NCBI GenBank assembly: GCA_009192285.1
Contig: WBVU01000009.1
Location: 2,046,001-2,110,000 of the forward strand
DNA length: 64,000 nucleotides
Direction of reading: 5' to 3'
From: Morchella semilibera
Lineage: Eukaryota; Ascomycota; Pezizomycetes; Pezizales; Morchellaceae
This document shows positions 23,501-33,608 of this stretch, piece by piece. The notes under the pieces were generated by a model. That model did not search any database and was not told the origin of the DNA. It worked only from the letters and a program-made list of their open reading frames with translations. The position numbers and the translations under genes were made by a program. Numbering within the stretch: position 1 is the first letter of the stretch; each line of letters opens with the position of its first letter.

Positions 23501-23803
23501 TGGAGGCGGGAGAAAATAAACCCGCGAAATTATATTTAGGGGCATAAAATTATATATTCCCTGATAAAAATTGACCACATTCATGAAATGGACATATTAC
23601 TACAATATGCTACAATACGGGGAAACTGCGGTGTTGTTCGCGCGATCGCACCGTTGATGACTATTTATATATCAGCTCTGAGTTTAAACTACCAGACATA
23701 CCATAAAAAGCTATAATTTTTGTACCAGGTGCACCCCAGGAAAGCTTAAAGTTTCTAGAAGGATATCATTACTACGAAAAAAAAAAAGGACTACATGTTT
23801 TCT
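17523..23803. other. 6.3-kb gene desert
   Basis: No frame over about 95 codons looks coding, no spliced homology was recognised, and no RNA gene was found. It contains seven TACATGTA copies (first at 18792, last at 22769), a C run at 19128-19140, a G run near 18098-18108 and scattered dinucleotide repeats. A weak copy of the bipartite motif lies at 22603-22619. Base composition is mixed, without the uniform AT-richness expected of heavily RIP-mutated transposons. Confidence 0.6.
22603..22619 (-). promoter_or_regulatory. bipartite motif, weak copy
   Basis: Minus-strand reading CCACGTGCCATCACTCG. The TCACTCG half is perfect; the TCAYRG half is degenerate. Confidence 0.3.
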
Positions 23804-24510
23804 TTATTCCTTATCCTCTCTCCCGCGAGAATGTTTCCACTCATCTTCCTGCTCTTTGGTCGTATTCATGAACAGCTCCTCCCTCAACTCATCACTGACC
23901 ACATACTCTTTCTCCTCCGGTACTAACTTCTCGGCCTCTGAGATCTTCCCTTCGCTAAGAAGTCTCGATATCTCATGCGCCCGCTCGGTCACATCCTATC
24001 ACCCATTCGTTAGCCACCACCAAACACACCAACATCAAAACAAAAATCATCAGCTACTAATATAAAACCTACCTCAATGCTCACAATCATCTCATCCACC
24101 CACTCCTTCACTATTCCCCTCCCCACGCCCACCTGGATACTCCTATACGGCAGCTTCTCGATCGCGACTGTCCTCTCCGGGTCCCACTGCACACGCACCT
24201 CCTTCCGCTCCTTCCACGCCACCGACGCATTCGTAAGTAGCTTCTCGAACCCCTCGCGTTTCATCTTGATTGCGAGAATGTGCGCCTGTCGCGGGCTCTT
24301 GGAGCCGTATCCGCTGCGGTACATCATCCAGTTCCAGCTCGGCTTAATCCACGTCATGCGCTCGAAGAGGAAGTCGGGCGAGGCAGAAAGCTTTTGGCTG
24401 GCGACAGCGGGGGCAGCAATGGAGGAGCTGTAGGCCTGGTAGACGGTGATTGTGTCTTCATCGTAGAGGGCACGGATTTGGCGGTAGGGGGTGGTGGTAC
24501 TGGTGGCCAT
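23804..24510 (-). CDS. DUF4291 family protein
   Basis: Exons 24510-24073 and 23995-23804, around a 77-nt phase-0 intron, give 209 residues. Recognised from the family signature YRQIRALYDEDTITVYQAYS near the N-terminus, MTWIKPSWNWMMYRSGYG in the middle, then RREGFE, VQWDPER and RSIQVGVGRG, ending VDEMIVSIE-DVTERAHEIS across the intron. DUF4291 occurs in bacteria and fungi and has no established activity that I can name. The start at 24510 (MATSTTTPYRQ) is preferred because family similarity begins directly after it; an in-frame ATG at 24552 would add 14 residues. The C-terminus is charged and probably disordered. Upstream spacer holds three bipartite motif copies within 475-1220 bases. Confidence 0.85.
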
Positions 24511-24982
24511 TGTAGTGGCTGGTTTGGAGGATATCTTGGAGGATATTTTCAAATTGCAAAAGTTGCAATTGCAATTGCTTGCTGTTGTCGAGCCTGATAA
24601 GCGTGGTTTTATATTGAGCGCGCAATTGCGATTGACTCAGCCCGTGAGGTATCCTAACCCCTCCATGCATGAAGCTAAGCCTTATACAATTATTGGAATG
24701 CTGAGATCGTCGGTGGATGAGCCATAATATTAAAGACAAAAAATACGGGGGTCATCCAAAGTGTTTAAATTGCTTGTTTCTTTTAAGCGTAAGGATAGCA
24801 GGGAGCTTAGAGCTATATTCGCTTAAGAGCTATGGGGTATGGTGCATGAGTCAGTACCTACACTCACTCGCGGTATGTGCCGGCGAAAAAGCAATTATGG
24901 TTATACAGAACTAACCACCCGTGACCCGAGCTGTTGGTGCCAACACATTGGAGGGCTGAACGTTGAGGAGGATCCGTGTGCG

Positions 24983-24999
24983 TCATGGAGAATCACTCG
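24983..24999 (+). promoter_or_regulatory. bipartite motif copy
   Basis: TCATGGAGAATCACTCG, full match. First of three same-strand copies within 750 bases. Confidence 0.6.
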
Positions 25000-25074
25000 G
25001 GCGGGATGTGTGCGGTAGGGGCATATTGGCCGGGTGTTGGATCGGGGTGTTGGTTGGCTGTCAAGAGGATCCCT

Positions 25075-25091
25075 TCATGGGAAATCACTCG
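25075..25091 (+). promoter_or_regulatory. bipartite motif copy
   Basis: TCATGGGAAATCACTCG, full match, 92 bases after the previous copy. Confidence 0.6.
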
Positions 25092-25714
25092 TGTGTGTGG
25101 TTGGTTGGATGGCGGGGGTTGGAGGTGCACGGTGAGTATGTATGAGTGAGTCTAGATCGATCGTCGGCGGTACAAGGCGTGACACTTGGCATATGCAAAT
25201 ATAGCCTGGTAGGAGGCTCACTGTAGCTGACAGTGGAGCGCAGTGCATGCCCGTGAGACAGGCGGCTCCAACGTCGTAGGAGCACTGCGGAAGCTGCCAT
25301 CAGTAGGCACACGCAGCAAGCTCTAGATCCCACATACCCATATTATACTATTGCAACAGCCTGGCAAACCCCCAGAACAACACGAGCGGCCATGGACCGC
25401 CGTGCTAGGCTTATGAGGTTGACTTTGTTGCTGTTGGGAGGAGGAATACAGAGCTTCCGGGCTGGATGGGCGGGCTGGGCTTGATCTTTAGTCGTGCGGG
25501 CATCAGCGGCGAGCTGAACCTTATACTGGACAAGAAGCGGCTGCTGGCGTTCCTACGGGGTTCCTGCGGGGTTCCTGCGACAACTTTGATGCAACCTGAC
25601 TAGATGTTTAAAGTGGGTCCTCATTCCCTCTTTGCATTTCTTCTTCTTTCTTTCCCCTTTATGGCGAAAGGGGGGGGGGGGCGGGTGGAAGGTAGGATGG
25701 TGGTGGGTGGTGGG

Positions 25715-25731
25715 TCATGGGTTGTCACTCG
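25715..25731 (+). promoter_or_regulatory. bipartite motif copy
   Basis: TCATGGGTTGTCACTCG, full match, third plus-strand copy in this cluster. Confidence 0.6.
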
Positions 25732-26474
25732 TTACTTAACTGCGCGCAGATAGATGATGGACGTCAGGACGGAATGATGGTCCCGGCGCTGTGTCACACT
25801 AGAATTCTGCGGCATGCCGATGTGGGTACGGTTGGACATAGCTATTTAGGGCTTGTGCGATGGCGGGAAGTAATGAAGTGGGTACGTCCCTCAGATACTT
25901 ATTTTATTACTTCATACATGCATGCCGTCCCTCAGATACTCACGCAGACGGTATGTACAAAAGACAAAGGCAAGGGAAGTCTCATTCATCCTTCAGACTG
26001 AGCCTTAAATTATTGACTGAATAAGATGGGGGTTCTAATCTAACTCAGGTCTCTCCCATTTCCTAGGTAGAGTTCAAGGGCTAGACACGGAGAACTAGTG
26101 TAGGTTGCCCCCCCTCTCCTAAGTACCAGCTGCTAGAGAAACTATTCTAACGCGGGCTCTGTGGAGAGCAGAGGCAACTAGGAATGATGCTATGAGTTTT
26201 TTCTTCCTCAAGGAGGAAAATAAGGAACTACACGGGAACATTTCCTGAGGAAAAACAAGAGAGCAGGAGGAAGCAGGTTTTATATGGTGGTTTAAGGGCC
26301 GGTAATAATTACGGCTTTTGTCCTACGTTGGCAGCCTAGCCAGGTGTATACACGCAATACGGTATGGAGATACTAGCAAGGCAGCAGTACAGGCTGGGGA
26401 TATAATGGCCAAATGGAGACACTTCTTAATCATGGCAAGGAAAACTGTTCTTTGCAGAATGAAGGTTAATGACC

Positions 26475-26491
26475 TTTTTTTTTTTTTTTTT
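26475..26491. repeat. T homopolymer, 17 bases
   Basis: Uninterrupted T run in the DUF4291/DUF6601 spacer. Confidence 0.8.
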
Positions 26492-26960
26492 GCCTTCTCA
26501 GCGCCAGGGTATTTTTCTAAAAACGGCTGCCGGTTTCAGGCATTTCACACTTTTAGTTGGAAAAAGAAAAAAAAAATCCAACTATTACTGATGTCATATC
26601 AAGGTGGTTATGCCTTTGCACTTTAGTTGGCAACTAAGTGGTCCGCCATTATAGGGCTCCTAGTTACATATATGGCTGTAGCAAAGAGATGAGGGTACTT
26701 AATGGGGAAGAACGTGAGCAAGTTGGGAATCTCAAGGCACTCCGGTTCCCCCGGCGGCTCTTAGCACACCTCCTATGACGTATTACACGGAGAGGGGTAG
26801 AGAGAGCCCTAACTAAGCCCCCTCAATCCTCTTCGCCGTTTCAGTTGCACTACTTTTGCGCAATCCAGAACTACCACGCGAAGTCTAATGACTTCAACAA
26901 AAAATGCGAAGTCCATACATGTAGGTGTGCTCTTCTACCTACAGGATCCCAGCAACCACA

Positions 26961-26977
26961 CGAGTGAGAAACTATGA
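26961..26977 (-). promoter_or_regulatory. bipartite motif copy
   Basis: Minus-strand reading TCATAGTTTCTCACTCG, full match, about 700 bases upstream of the DUF6601-like start. Confidence 0.6.
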
Positions 26978-27670
26978 CCTGGTTACGTCCTACGTGTACT
27001 GGGGACATAAACTCCTAAACCGTGAGCACTCTCCAAGCTAAAAGCAACTCCAACATGAGCACGAACACCATTCCGCCAGGTGGTTCGCCATGACGTCGGA
27101 GTCTTCAGAGTCTGTAGGGCCAGGATGGGCTCCTATTGGTGGGGGGGCGCACAGCCGCAATAGTGCACTTTACTCGCACAACTTCCCAACAAAGGGGATC
27201 TTTTTGGTAGCTACTTAGAGTATGTACATTCGGATAGCTGACTGAGGGAAAAGATACCCCACAGAACATTACCTGGTAAGACGCGCACCCAGGGGCTGTC
27301 ACGGAGCCTATCATGGCCCCCTTGGGCCGGATCGTAATGTTCGCACCATTCAGAGACTACGCTGGACCTGCTGTTGTTGGAGCCGAGTAGCGAATCGTGA
27401 GGGCTTCCGGGCTTCTGGGTCTGGGATATATAAGTATTGATGGTTCTGGGGGGGGGGGGGGGTTAGTAAACACCAAATTTCGAAGATATCAGCTATAGCT
27501 CTGGGAGCAGTATCGACATCAACAGCAATTACAAAAAAAGAAAAAAAAAAAGAGAGAAGAAGAAAAAGAAGAATTACTCTGGAAGTAGTATTGGCTATCT
27601 TACATCGGAAATCGTAGCAATATCTACTCTGGAAGCAGGATTTATACGAGATTTGGGTATAGACAACGAT

Positions 27671-28759
27671 ATGTCTTCGGGGACACCAACACCATCACGA
27701 CCAGCTACTCCAGTTCCGCCAGTTCCAGTATGTATAACCTAAAACTCTTATAAGTATTGCATCTGCTAATACCTCTTTCAGGATTGCAGCCAAGTGCCGT
27801 TCACGCCCACCCCACCCTATGCCGCCCACAATGCCCTCCTTGCAACTCCCGAGGACCCTGTAACTACTAAACGCTCACCCTACATTCTCCCCACTCTCCG
27901 CCCGGATACTACCCTCTCAGGCTTCCTCACCAAAGAGCTCTCTGTAGACCGTTTCAACAAGATATCCACCAATCTCTGGTTCGCCGGTCCCCCAGGACAA
28001 GAGCGCCCCCTCCACTGCCAGGCTATGGCAGCCCGTGAGATCGTAATCGTAGAGAAAATCGATCTCCATCTCTGCTGGGAAGGGAGACAGCTCTATCTCA
28101 AGCCCATCCCGGCATTCCTTCTTCACTATGATTTTTTTGAAGAGCATCTATGCACTTCCCCGACCGAGGGCGGGAAATTGGACCTGTACGCCAGCGCCTG
28201 CGGCTTCCTGAGATCCTACACGCACCTGATTCAGCACGAGAGCGATCTGAACATCGCACGAGACATGAAGCTCGTCCCCGCCAGCGTGACCTGGGAGCAA
28301 TGGTCCGCCTTTGCCGCAGACATCATCATGAGCACCAGCGGCATGATCCTGAGCCCGCGGTACGACTACGGGGAGCTACGCCTGACACGGCTCAACCTCC
28401 TGTACGAGGCGCACGCATTCAAGCCCTTCCACTGGTGCGACAACAGATACAAGTCCCTGTTCGACACCATCAGCTTCGAGTGGCTGGTGCTGACATTTGG
28501 GTACTTCTCGGTGGTGCTGACAGCCATACAGGCGCTGCTGTCGACGGACTATGGCGCGGCGAGCGCAAATGTGCAGAGGGCGTCATTCGGGTTTGGGGCC
28601 TTTGTGTTGGCGATGGCGGGGGTGGCGTGGGTCGTCGTGGGCGGGTTCGTCGGAATGAGGGTGTATATGTTCTTCTTCAGCGACACGTGGATCGGCAGGC
28701 AGCAGTATAAGATCCATTACGTGGACCGGATCTTCGAGGCGCTGGCGTCCGAGTCCTGA
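27671..28759 (+). CDS. DUF6601-like fungal membrane protein
   Basis: A 57-base first exon (27671-27727, MSSGTPTPSRPATPVPPVP), a 54-nt phase-0 intron and exon 27782-28759 give 344 residues. The spliced start is preferred because the long frame has no usable ATG at its 5' end. The soluble part carries motifs I associate with the Pezizomycotina DUF6601 family: LWFAGPPGQERPLHCQAM, REIVIVEKIDLHLCWEG, LKPIPAFLL, then GFLRSYTHLIQHESDLNIA and YGELRLTRLN. Two C-terminal membrane segments follow (WLVLTFGYFSVVLTAIQALL and GFGAFVLAMAGVAWVVVGG), ending in a short tail with DTWIGRQQYK. The function of the family is unknown. The coding region is GC-rich against AT-rich flanks. Confidence 0.85.
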
Positions 28760-28994
28760 CCGAGGGCGGGGGGGGTGGGGTTCTTGCTGTGGCCGTGGGT
28801 GGGTGGGAAGGGTTCTGGAGGGATGATTGGCCTTTTATTCGACCGCTCTATAGACATGGATTTCCTTTGTTTAAAAAGTTATGGATTAGTTATAGACGAG
28901 ACTTGAATTATAGATTTCTTTTGTCCCCCCCCCCCCCCTCCCGCGGAAACATAAGTGCATAAAATAATATCCGCGGGGGGACGCATAATATGAA

Positions 28995-29011
28995 TCACAG
29001 ATTATCACTCG
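28995..29011 (+). promoter_or_regulatory. bipartite motif copy
   Basis: TCACAGATTATCACTCG, full match, 236 bases after the DUF6601-like stop codon. Confidence 0.6.
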
Positions 29012-29656
29012 GTGGATATTTTGAGCGGGGAGTGGGCTGTTTCTTGATTGATTGATGATTGATACTTCATGGTGGCTGTTTCTTTGTCCTATGTATGTCT
29101 CAGGGGAATGGGCGCGCTGGCTGGTCTAGGTTGGATACCGGACAGTTTATGGCGCGCATGGGCTAAACACGCTACTGCAGATACTAGTCCGGTGTAGTAT
29201 ATTACGTCGTTACAAGGACTCTATGTAGAGCTCCCTATGAAGGGGACTAGGATTCCGACGTGCGAATGATCAATTAAATCAATGGGGTGCAGGCACATAC
29301 AACGCATCTGCGGCCTAGAGCTAGGCCGTAGGTCCCAGCCCAGGGATGGTGGTAGCTGGATTAAGGCCCTAGTAGCTATCTTCACAACTTTTACCACTTG
29401 GGAGACACTCCATGTCTTTTAGTGTCGTAAACAGGTTTTTGTTTGAGAAACGAGAGGGCCTAAGGGCTCTCCCCTAACCCTACGGAACTAAAGTCTACTA
29501 TAGCTCCCGGCCGGACATACAGTACAACCGACCGCGCGCCGGTAAGCACCCAGAGCCAATGACGACGACACACAGCGTTCCTTCACCTCCCCCCTTCCGT
29601 GTAGAGGTAACTTTTCCGTCTTCCTTTCTACGGGCCTCTGAGCGGGTGCTGGCTGG

Positions 29657-29673
29657 TCATGGATTCTCACTCG
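29657..29673 (+). promoter_or_regulatory. bipartite motif copy
   Basis: TCATGGATTCTCACTCG, full match. Confidence 0.6.
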
Positions 29674-30024
29674 TCTGTTTGAGCTATGTAGCTAGCGGGT
29701 GTGGTGTGGTAGCGGCTGCGGTTCGCACACGAGTAAGTGCGCATCACACGGACGGGTCAGGACGATAAAAGGGTAGATGTATATAGGATATTACGGCTCC
29801 TGCAATGGGGGGGGGATGCGTTTAGAACACTGGAAACAAGCTAACACGATCATTAAGATTGAATCTCATAGGCTAGATGAAGAGTCGTGAGATATGCAGG
29901 CTCTCCTCCCACATCCTCCGATTTAGCGTTGGTTTGGTTTTCGCTTTAGGTGGCGACCACACAGCATATACAACAGCCCTTTGACCTATATATGCGTTAA
30001 TGCACTTCAGGGAGTTACACTGGG

Positions 30025-30041
30025 TCACAGGCTATCACTCG
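30025..30041 (+). promoter_or_regulatory. bipartite motif copy
   Basis: TCACAGGCTATCACTCG, full match, directly followed by AGTG so that CACTCGAGTG forms a small palindrome. Confidence 0.6.
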
Positions 30042-30318
30042 AGTGTCAAGTGGAGGGCCTGAACCGCACTAAGCACTCTCCGAAACCCACCTTCCCTGTT
30101 TGCCCATAAAACCCGATTCCCAGATAAACCTCACGTTTATTGACCCCATCATGCTACTCCCTAACGCTTGAATAATTCTGCACTCACTGAGAAAACACTA
30201 TAACGCACGCAAAGAAGACCTCTACTAATATTTTTTGGGGGTGGTTCCATCTGTAGTAATAGGTACATACAAAAGAAACTAGTGGCCTATGAACCACCCA
30301 CCCGCCTCCTGCAGCACC

Positions 30319-30886
30319 CTACCGGAACATCCACCCAGCGTCCCGGGCCGTGGCAGGGTTATACACCACCAACCTCATCTGAGGCGAAGGGCTCGGGACC
30401 AGGCCAACACCCGACCCCCCCTCAAGCTCGTATCTGCCGCCGCGCCCGTCAATGACCCGCGGCTCCCTCTCATCACCCCGGAAGGCCTCGCGGTCCTCCA
30501 TGATATTGTACCCTACCACCGCACAGTCAGCACCCTACTACCTACTACCGGGCACAAAGCACCTACCTACCCCTAAAGATCCAATCCAGCACCCCCCACC
30601 ACACGCGCAAGACCCGGCCGACCAGCGCCGCCACCCCAGAGCCCAGAAGGAGGACGCCCAGCACCGTGTTATAGCGCTCCCTGATTGCCGCGCCGTGGAG
30701 GCGCGTCACGTCCTCGATGATGGCCAGGGCGCCGTGCTCGGCCGCGTAGTGGAGCGCGAGCTTGCCGCTGTAGAAGGCGATGAGCGTCAGTGGGAGGAGG
30801 AGGCCGTAGTGGGCGTGGAGGTAGAGGGCGAGGATGGTTAGTGTGAGGCTGACGGGGAGGAGTGGGATGGTTTGATGGTCGTCCAT
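30319..30886 (-). CDS. small fungal membrane protein, unknown function
   Basis: Exons 30886-30571 and 30512-30319, around a 58-nt phase-1 intron, give 169 residues. The first exon has a hydrophobic stretch that could form one or two membrane spans (VSLTLTILALYLHAHYGLLL and PLTLIAFYSG). An amphipathic loop with EDVTRLHGAAIRERYN follows, then another span (TVLGVLLLGSGVAALVGRVL) and an aromatic WWGVLDWIFRG. The second exon encodes a soluble Gly/Arg-rich tail (NIMEDREAFRGDEREPRVID and on). Splicing gives WIFRG-YNIMEDREAF without a gap. I do not recognise the family. Coding sequence is GC-rich and codon use resembles neighbouring genes, which supports a real gene. Confidence 0.65.
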
Positions 30887-31049
30887 TTTGTGGTGTGGGA
30901 CGGGGCGCGGGGGATTGTAGGTTGGGGTGGGATTGGGGGTGGAGAGGTTGTGGGGTCTGGGATCAGGTGTTTGGCTCGGTGAGGAGGCTAGGTCTACCTC
31001 TTGTGTGCGTATTTACAGGCCTACGTTTGTTTATACTAGGTTAGAGGGC

Positions 31050-31066
31050 CGAGTGATTATCTATGA
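31050..31066 (-). promoter_or_regulatory. bipartite motif copy
   Basis: Minus-strand reading TCATAGATAATCACTCG, full match, 164 bases upstream of the start codon of the small membrane protein gene and in its orientation. Confidence 0.6.
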
Positions 31067-31424
31067 TACAGCACTGGTATCATACGTTGTAAGCTACACT
31101 ACGAACAAATCGAAGTTTCTAGGAGTGTAACTCGCCTGAAAGAAACATCTATATATGTAGTCTTATATGTTTTTTACCAGTATGTCCACGGTACGGTCAA
31201 GCGAGTTAACTAAGAAATATGAAGACTACATATTAGCATCATTGCCCGGGACCAGGACTTTTTCGCAGAATTATATTTTTTCTTACTTTTCTATATGTTT
31301 TTTCCTGTATATCTACATCTATATAATGTTAGCCATACAAGATCAAGAAGCATCAACGCTCGCCTTCTCCGTCTGCTGCCTCCTCTCACGCTCCTCCTTC
31401 TGCATCAACCTCTTCCCCCCCATG

Positions 31425-31990
31425 ATGGAGCAATCGCCTTCCTCGGATCCTTCTTATACCAATAACAGCCCCTGCACCTCTGCTGGCGTGAACCTCCCCT
31501 CTGCAAACTTTGCCGCCAATCCAATAACCTCCCTCTCCTCCGGAAAGCCTGGAGGGATATAGTTCGGAGCCAATCATCACCGCTGACACCGCAGATATTC
31601 TCGAAGAGGGCGATAATGACGGATCCCGGGGCGCAGGAGAACGCAATCTCGAGGCCAACACGTTTGTCGGTGGGAGCAGATACTCCTGGCCTTTTGATCG
31701 TCCTCAAGAACCACGCTCGCAATTGAGCGCTTGGGGCGGATGGTGGCCTCTTACCCCCGGTTCATATCGTCCATGCGCGTAGGCTTGTAGACGGCGGTCA
31801 TTCCCGTCGCGACTCTTCCCCGTGGGCGAGCACATACTAGAGGAGTCCCTTACGCACATCATGGCTGCGGCTGTAGTGATCCCCTCTTCGTTCTCGTCAC
31901 ACTCGCGTTTACTACGAACTATAACCTGATATTATGACCATTGTAGCGGAAGCGGTACTCCGCACCGGGTGAAATCTGGTAGTGCACTGG
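31425..31990 (-). pseudogene. decayed BCS1-like AAA ATPase, core deleted
   Basis: Pieces of a BCS1-type mitochondrial AAA protein can be followed along the minus strand in changing frames. In order: ISPGAEYRFRYNGHNI (about 31990-31925, like the end of the BCS1 N-terminal domain); MDDMNRG, a stop, then ATIRPKRSIASVVLEDDQKA (about 31745-31690, the linker before the ATPase); VGLEIAFSCAPGSVIIALFE (about 31665-31600); then PGFPEEREVIGLAAKF, FTPAEVQGLLLV, a stop, and YKKDPRKAIA (down to 31427), as in the C-terminal lid. The ATPase core, including Walker A and B, is missing between the second and third piece. Several stops and frame changes exclude function. Homology is by eye; intact relatives elsewhere in the genome would be the source. 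Confidence 0.6.
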
Positions 31991-31999
31991 GGAATCACG

Positions 32000-33608
32000 T
32001 CCGTCACTAAATCGCGGGATAAGATTGTGTTTGCGAGATCCACGAATATCACCGCCCAGCTAGGTGTGGAAGTCGTTGTACACGGTGGTGTAGCCGTGGC
32101 GGGCGAGGCGGATACTGCTCGTCGACAAGGGCCCAGTTCTGCCTCCCACTGGTGATCAAGGTTTGTTAGCTGTTAATGAGCTTATTCACTAGGGGGGATG
32201 TCTTTATAACTACTACACACCACTATGACTCGTTATAACCGGCCCTTTGGTTTATTTAGCATTTGGGCTGTTATCATTAACAATTGAGTTATAGAACTAC
32301 ATGTAGTTCCTGTAGATCTCTGGTTCAAACAGGCAACGGCACCAAAACTCTGGGGGGAAGACCCAGAAAAACACCATAGTTGATACGTCAACCGTTCAAA
32401 TGCTTGTGTTTGAGTGGAATCCATTTCGTAGAAATCTGGTAGCAAATATTTGAAGAGGTAGTACAGTGGAGATAGATAGCTTTGGCAGCAGAAACCGCCA
32501 TACAAATTTCCGTGGGATTGACACTCTTCTAGGTCTACCACAGTATCCAGTCTATTGGTATTGTATTATGACCACTGCGTTGGGCGACAGTGCATATCTC
32601 ATACATGTAGTATATAGTGACGCCTTATGAATCATCGGCCGAGTGAGAGGGTCTTGGATAACTGTACTGGTACTTGGCTAGGTAGACACATTGAAATGCC
32701 TGGGGTCTCATGAAGTCGAGGCAAAGCCTTTGGTTCACCAATGGGTGCGCGAGAACTAGAGACAGGACTTGCATTGTCCGGTACTATTTGCCTGTCTGAA
32801 TTTGGGTAAATTCTAAGGGCTTGTGGCAATCTGTGGCCCACCATACAAAAAGCAGTCTCTGGCTAAGAACGGCTGTCGGCGTGCAAGAGAGGCGCGCTTG
32901 GCGCGGTTGTGCGGGATAGTGTGGTGTGTGTATACATGTGCTTGCCGTTAAGTTAGTGTCCAAAAAGCTGGGAATCGCGGGGAAACAGACGAAGACACCT
33001 ATCGATTTGGATTAGCCTTACCCATGTCACAGCTAGCCGTTGCAACCGCGTCTTACAAGTAAAAATAGAAGGAAACAGCTATTATAAACCTCCATCTACG
33101 CGAAACTCCCTAGCCTAGTTGGGCCGGGGGAGAATCTTAGAATACCTTTTCTATTATCATAATCTAGATTTTTTTTTTTTTTTGCGGTAGCAGGCCATAA
33201 AAATGCTGTGTAGTTAAGTAGGTAGGTGGTACGCTTGAGCAAATAAAAATTCTAGTGAAGGTGGAAATGGACCTCCAGGAAATAATTATAGTACAGATAG
33301 ACAGATATCAAGAACTGAGTCGAATATATCAAGAGCTAAGAACTGGCGGAAAAACAAGACAAACAAAATAAAGACGAAAATAAAAGACACGAGAGAAGAG
33401 AGCGAATATAGATAGATAATCGCAGACATAGATTGTGGTAATTTGGTGTTATGGCACAGTTGAGTAACATGGACGGGAAGCCCCCGATAAGGTTTTGTCA
33501 CAGATTTTTGGATGAAAAGGAAACAAATAGAATAAAAAAAAACTCCCGAACCAAGAAATAGCACCTTGATCATCCAGAATCTCGATTTAACCAGGGGAAT
33601 TTCGAGAA
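32000..33608. other. intergenic spacer
   Basis: No supported gene. A 102-codon frame at 32233-32541 (minus) looks protein-like but matches nothing I know. Two TACATGTA copies at 32298 and 32602. T-rich run near 33170-33183. Confidence 0.5.

Larger units (their letters stand above)
24511..27670. other. divergent spacer with cluster of motif copies
   Basis: Between the DUF4291 gene (leftward) and the DUF6601-like gene (rightward). No gene seen. Holds bipartite motif copies at 24983, 25075, 25715 and 26961, a T17 run at 26475-26491, a G-rich run at 25669-25681 and another at 27448-27462. A tandem duplication CGTCCCTCAGATACT occurs at about 25884 and 25926. Confidence 0.65.
28760..30318. other. 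intergenic spacer
   Basis: No gene seen. A C run at about 28925-28938 and three bipartite motif copies (28995, 29657, 30025). Confidence 0.6.

Noticed and set aside
32233-32541. 102-codon minus-strand frame in the spacer
   Set aside because: Looks more protein-like than most, but no homology, no intron context and no neighbouring exons could be found.
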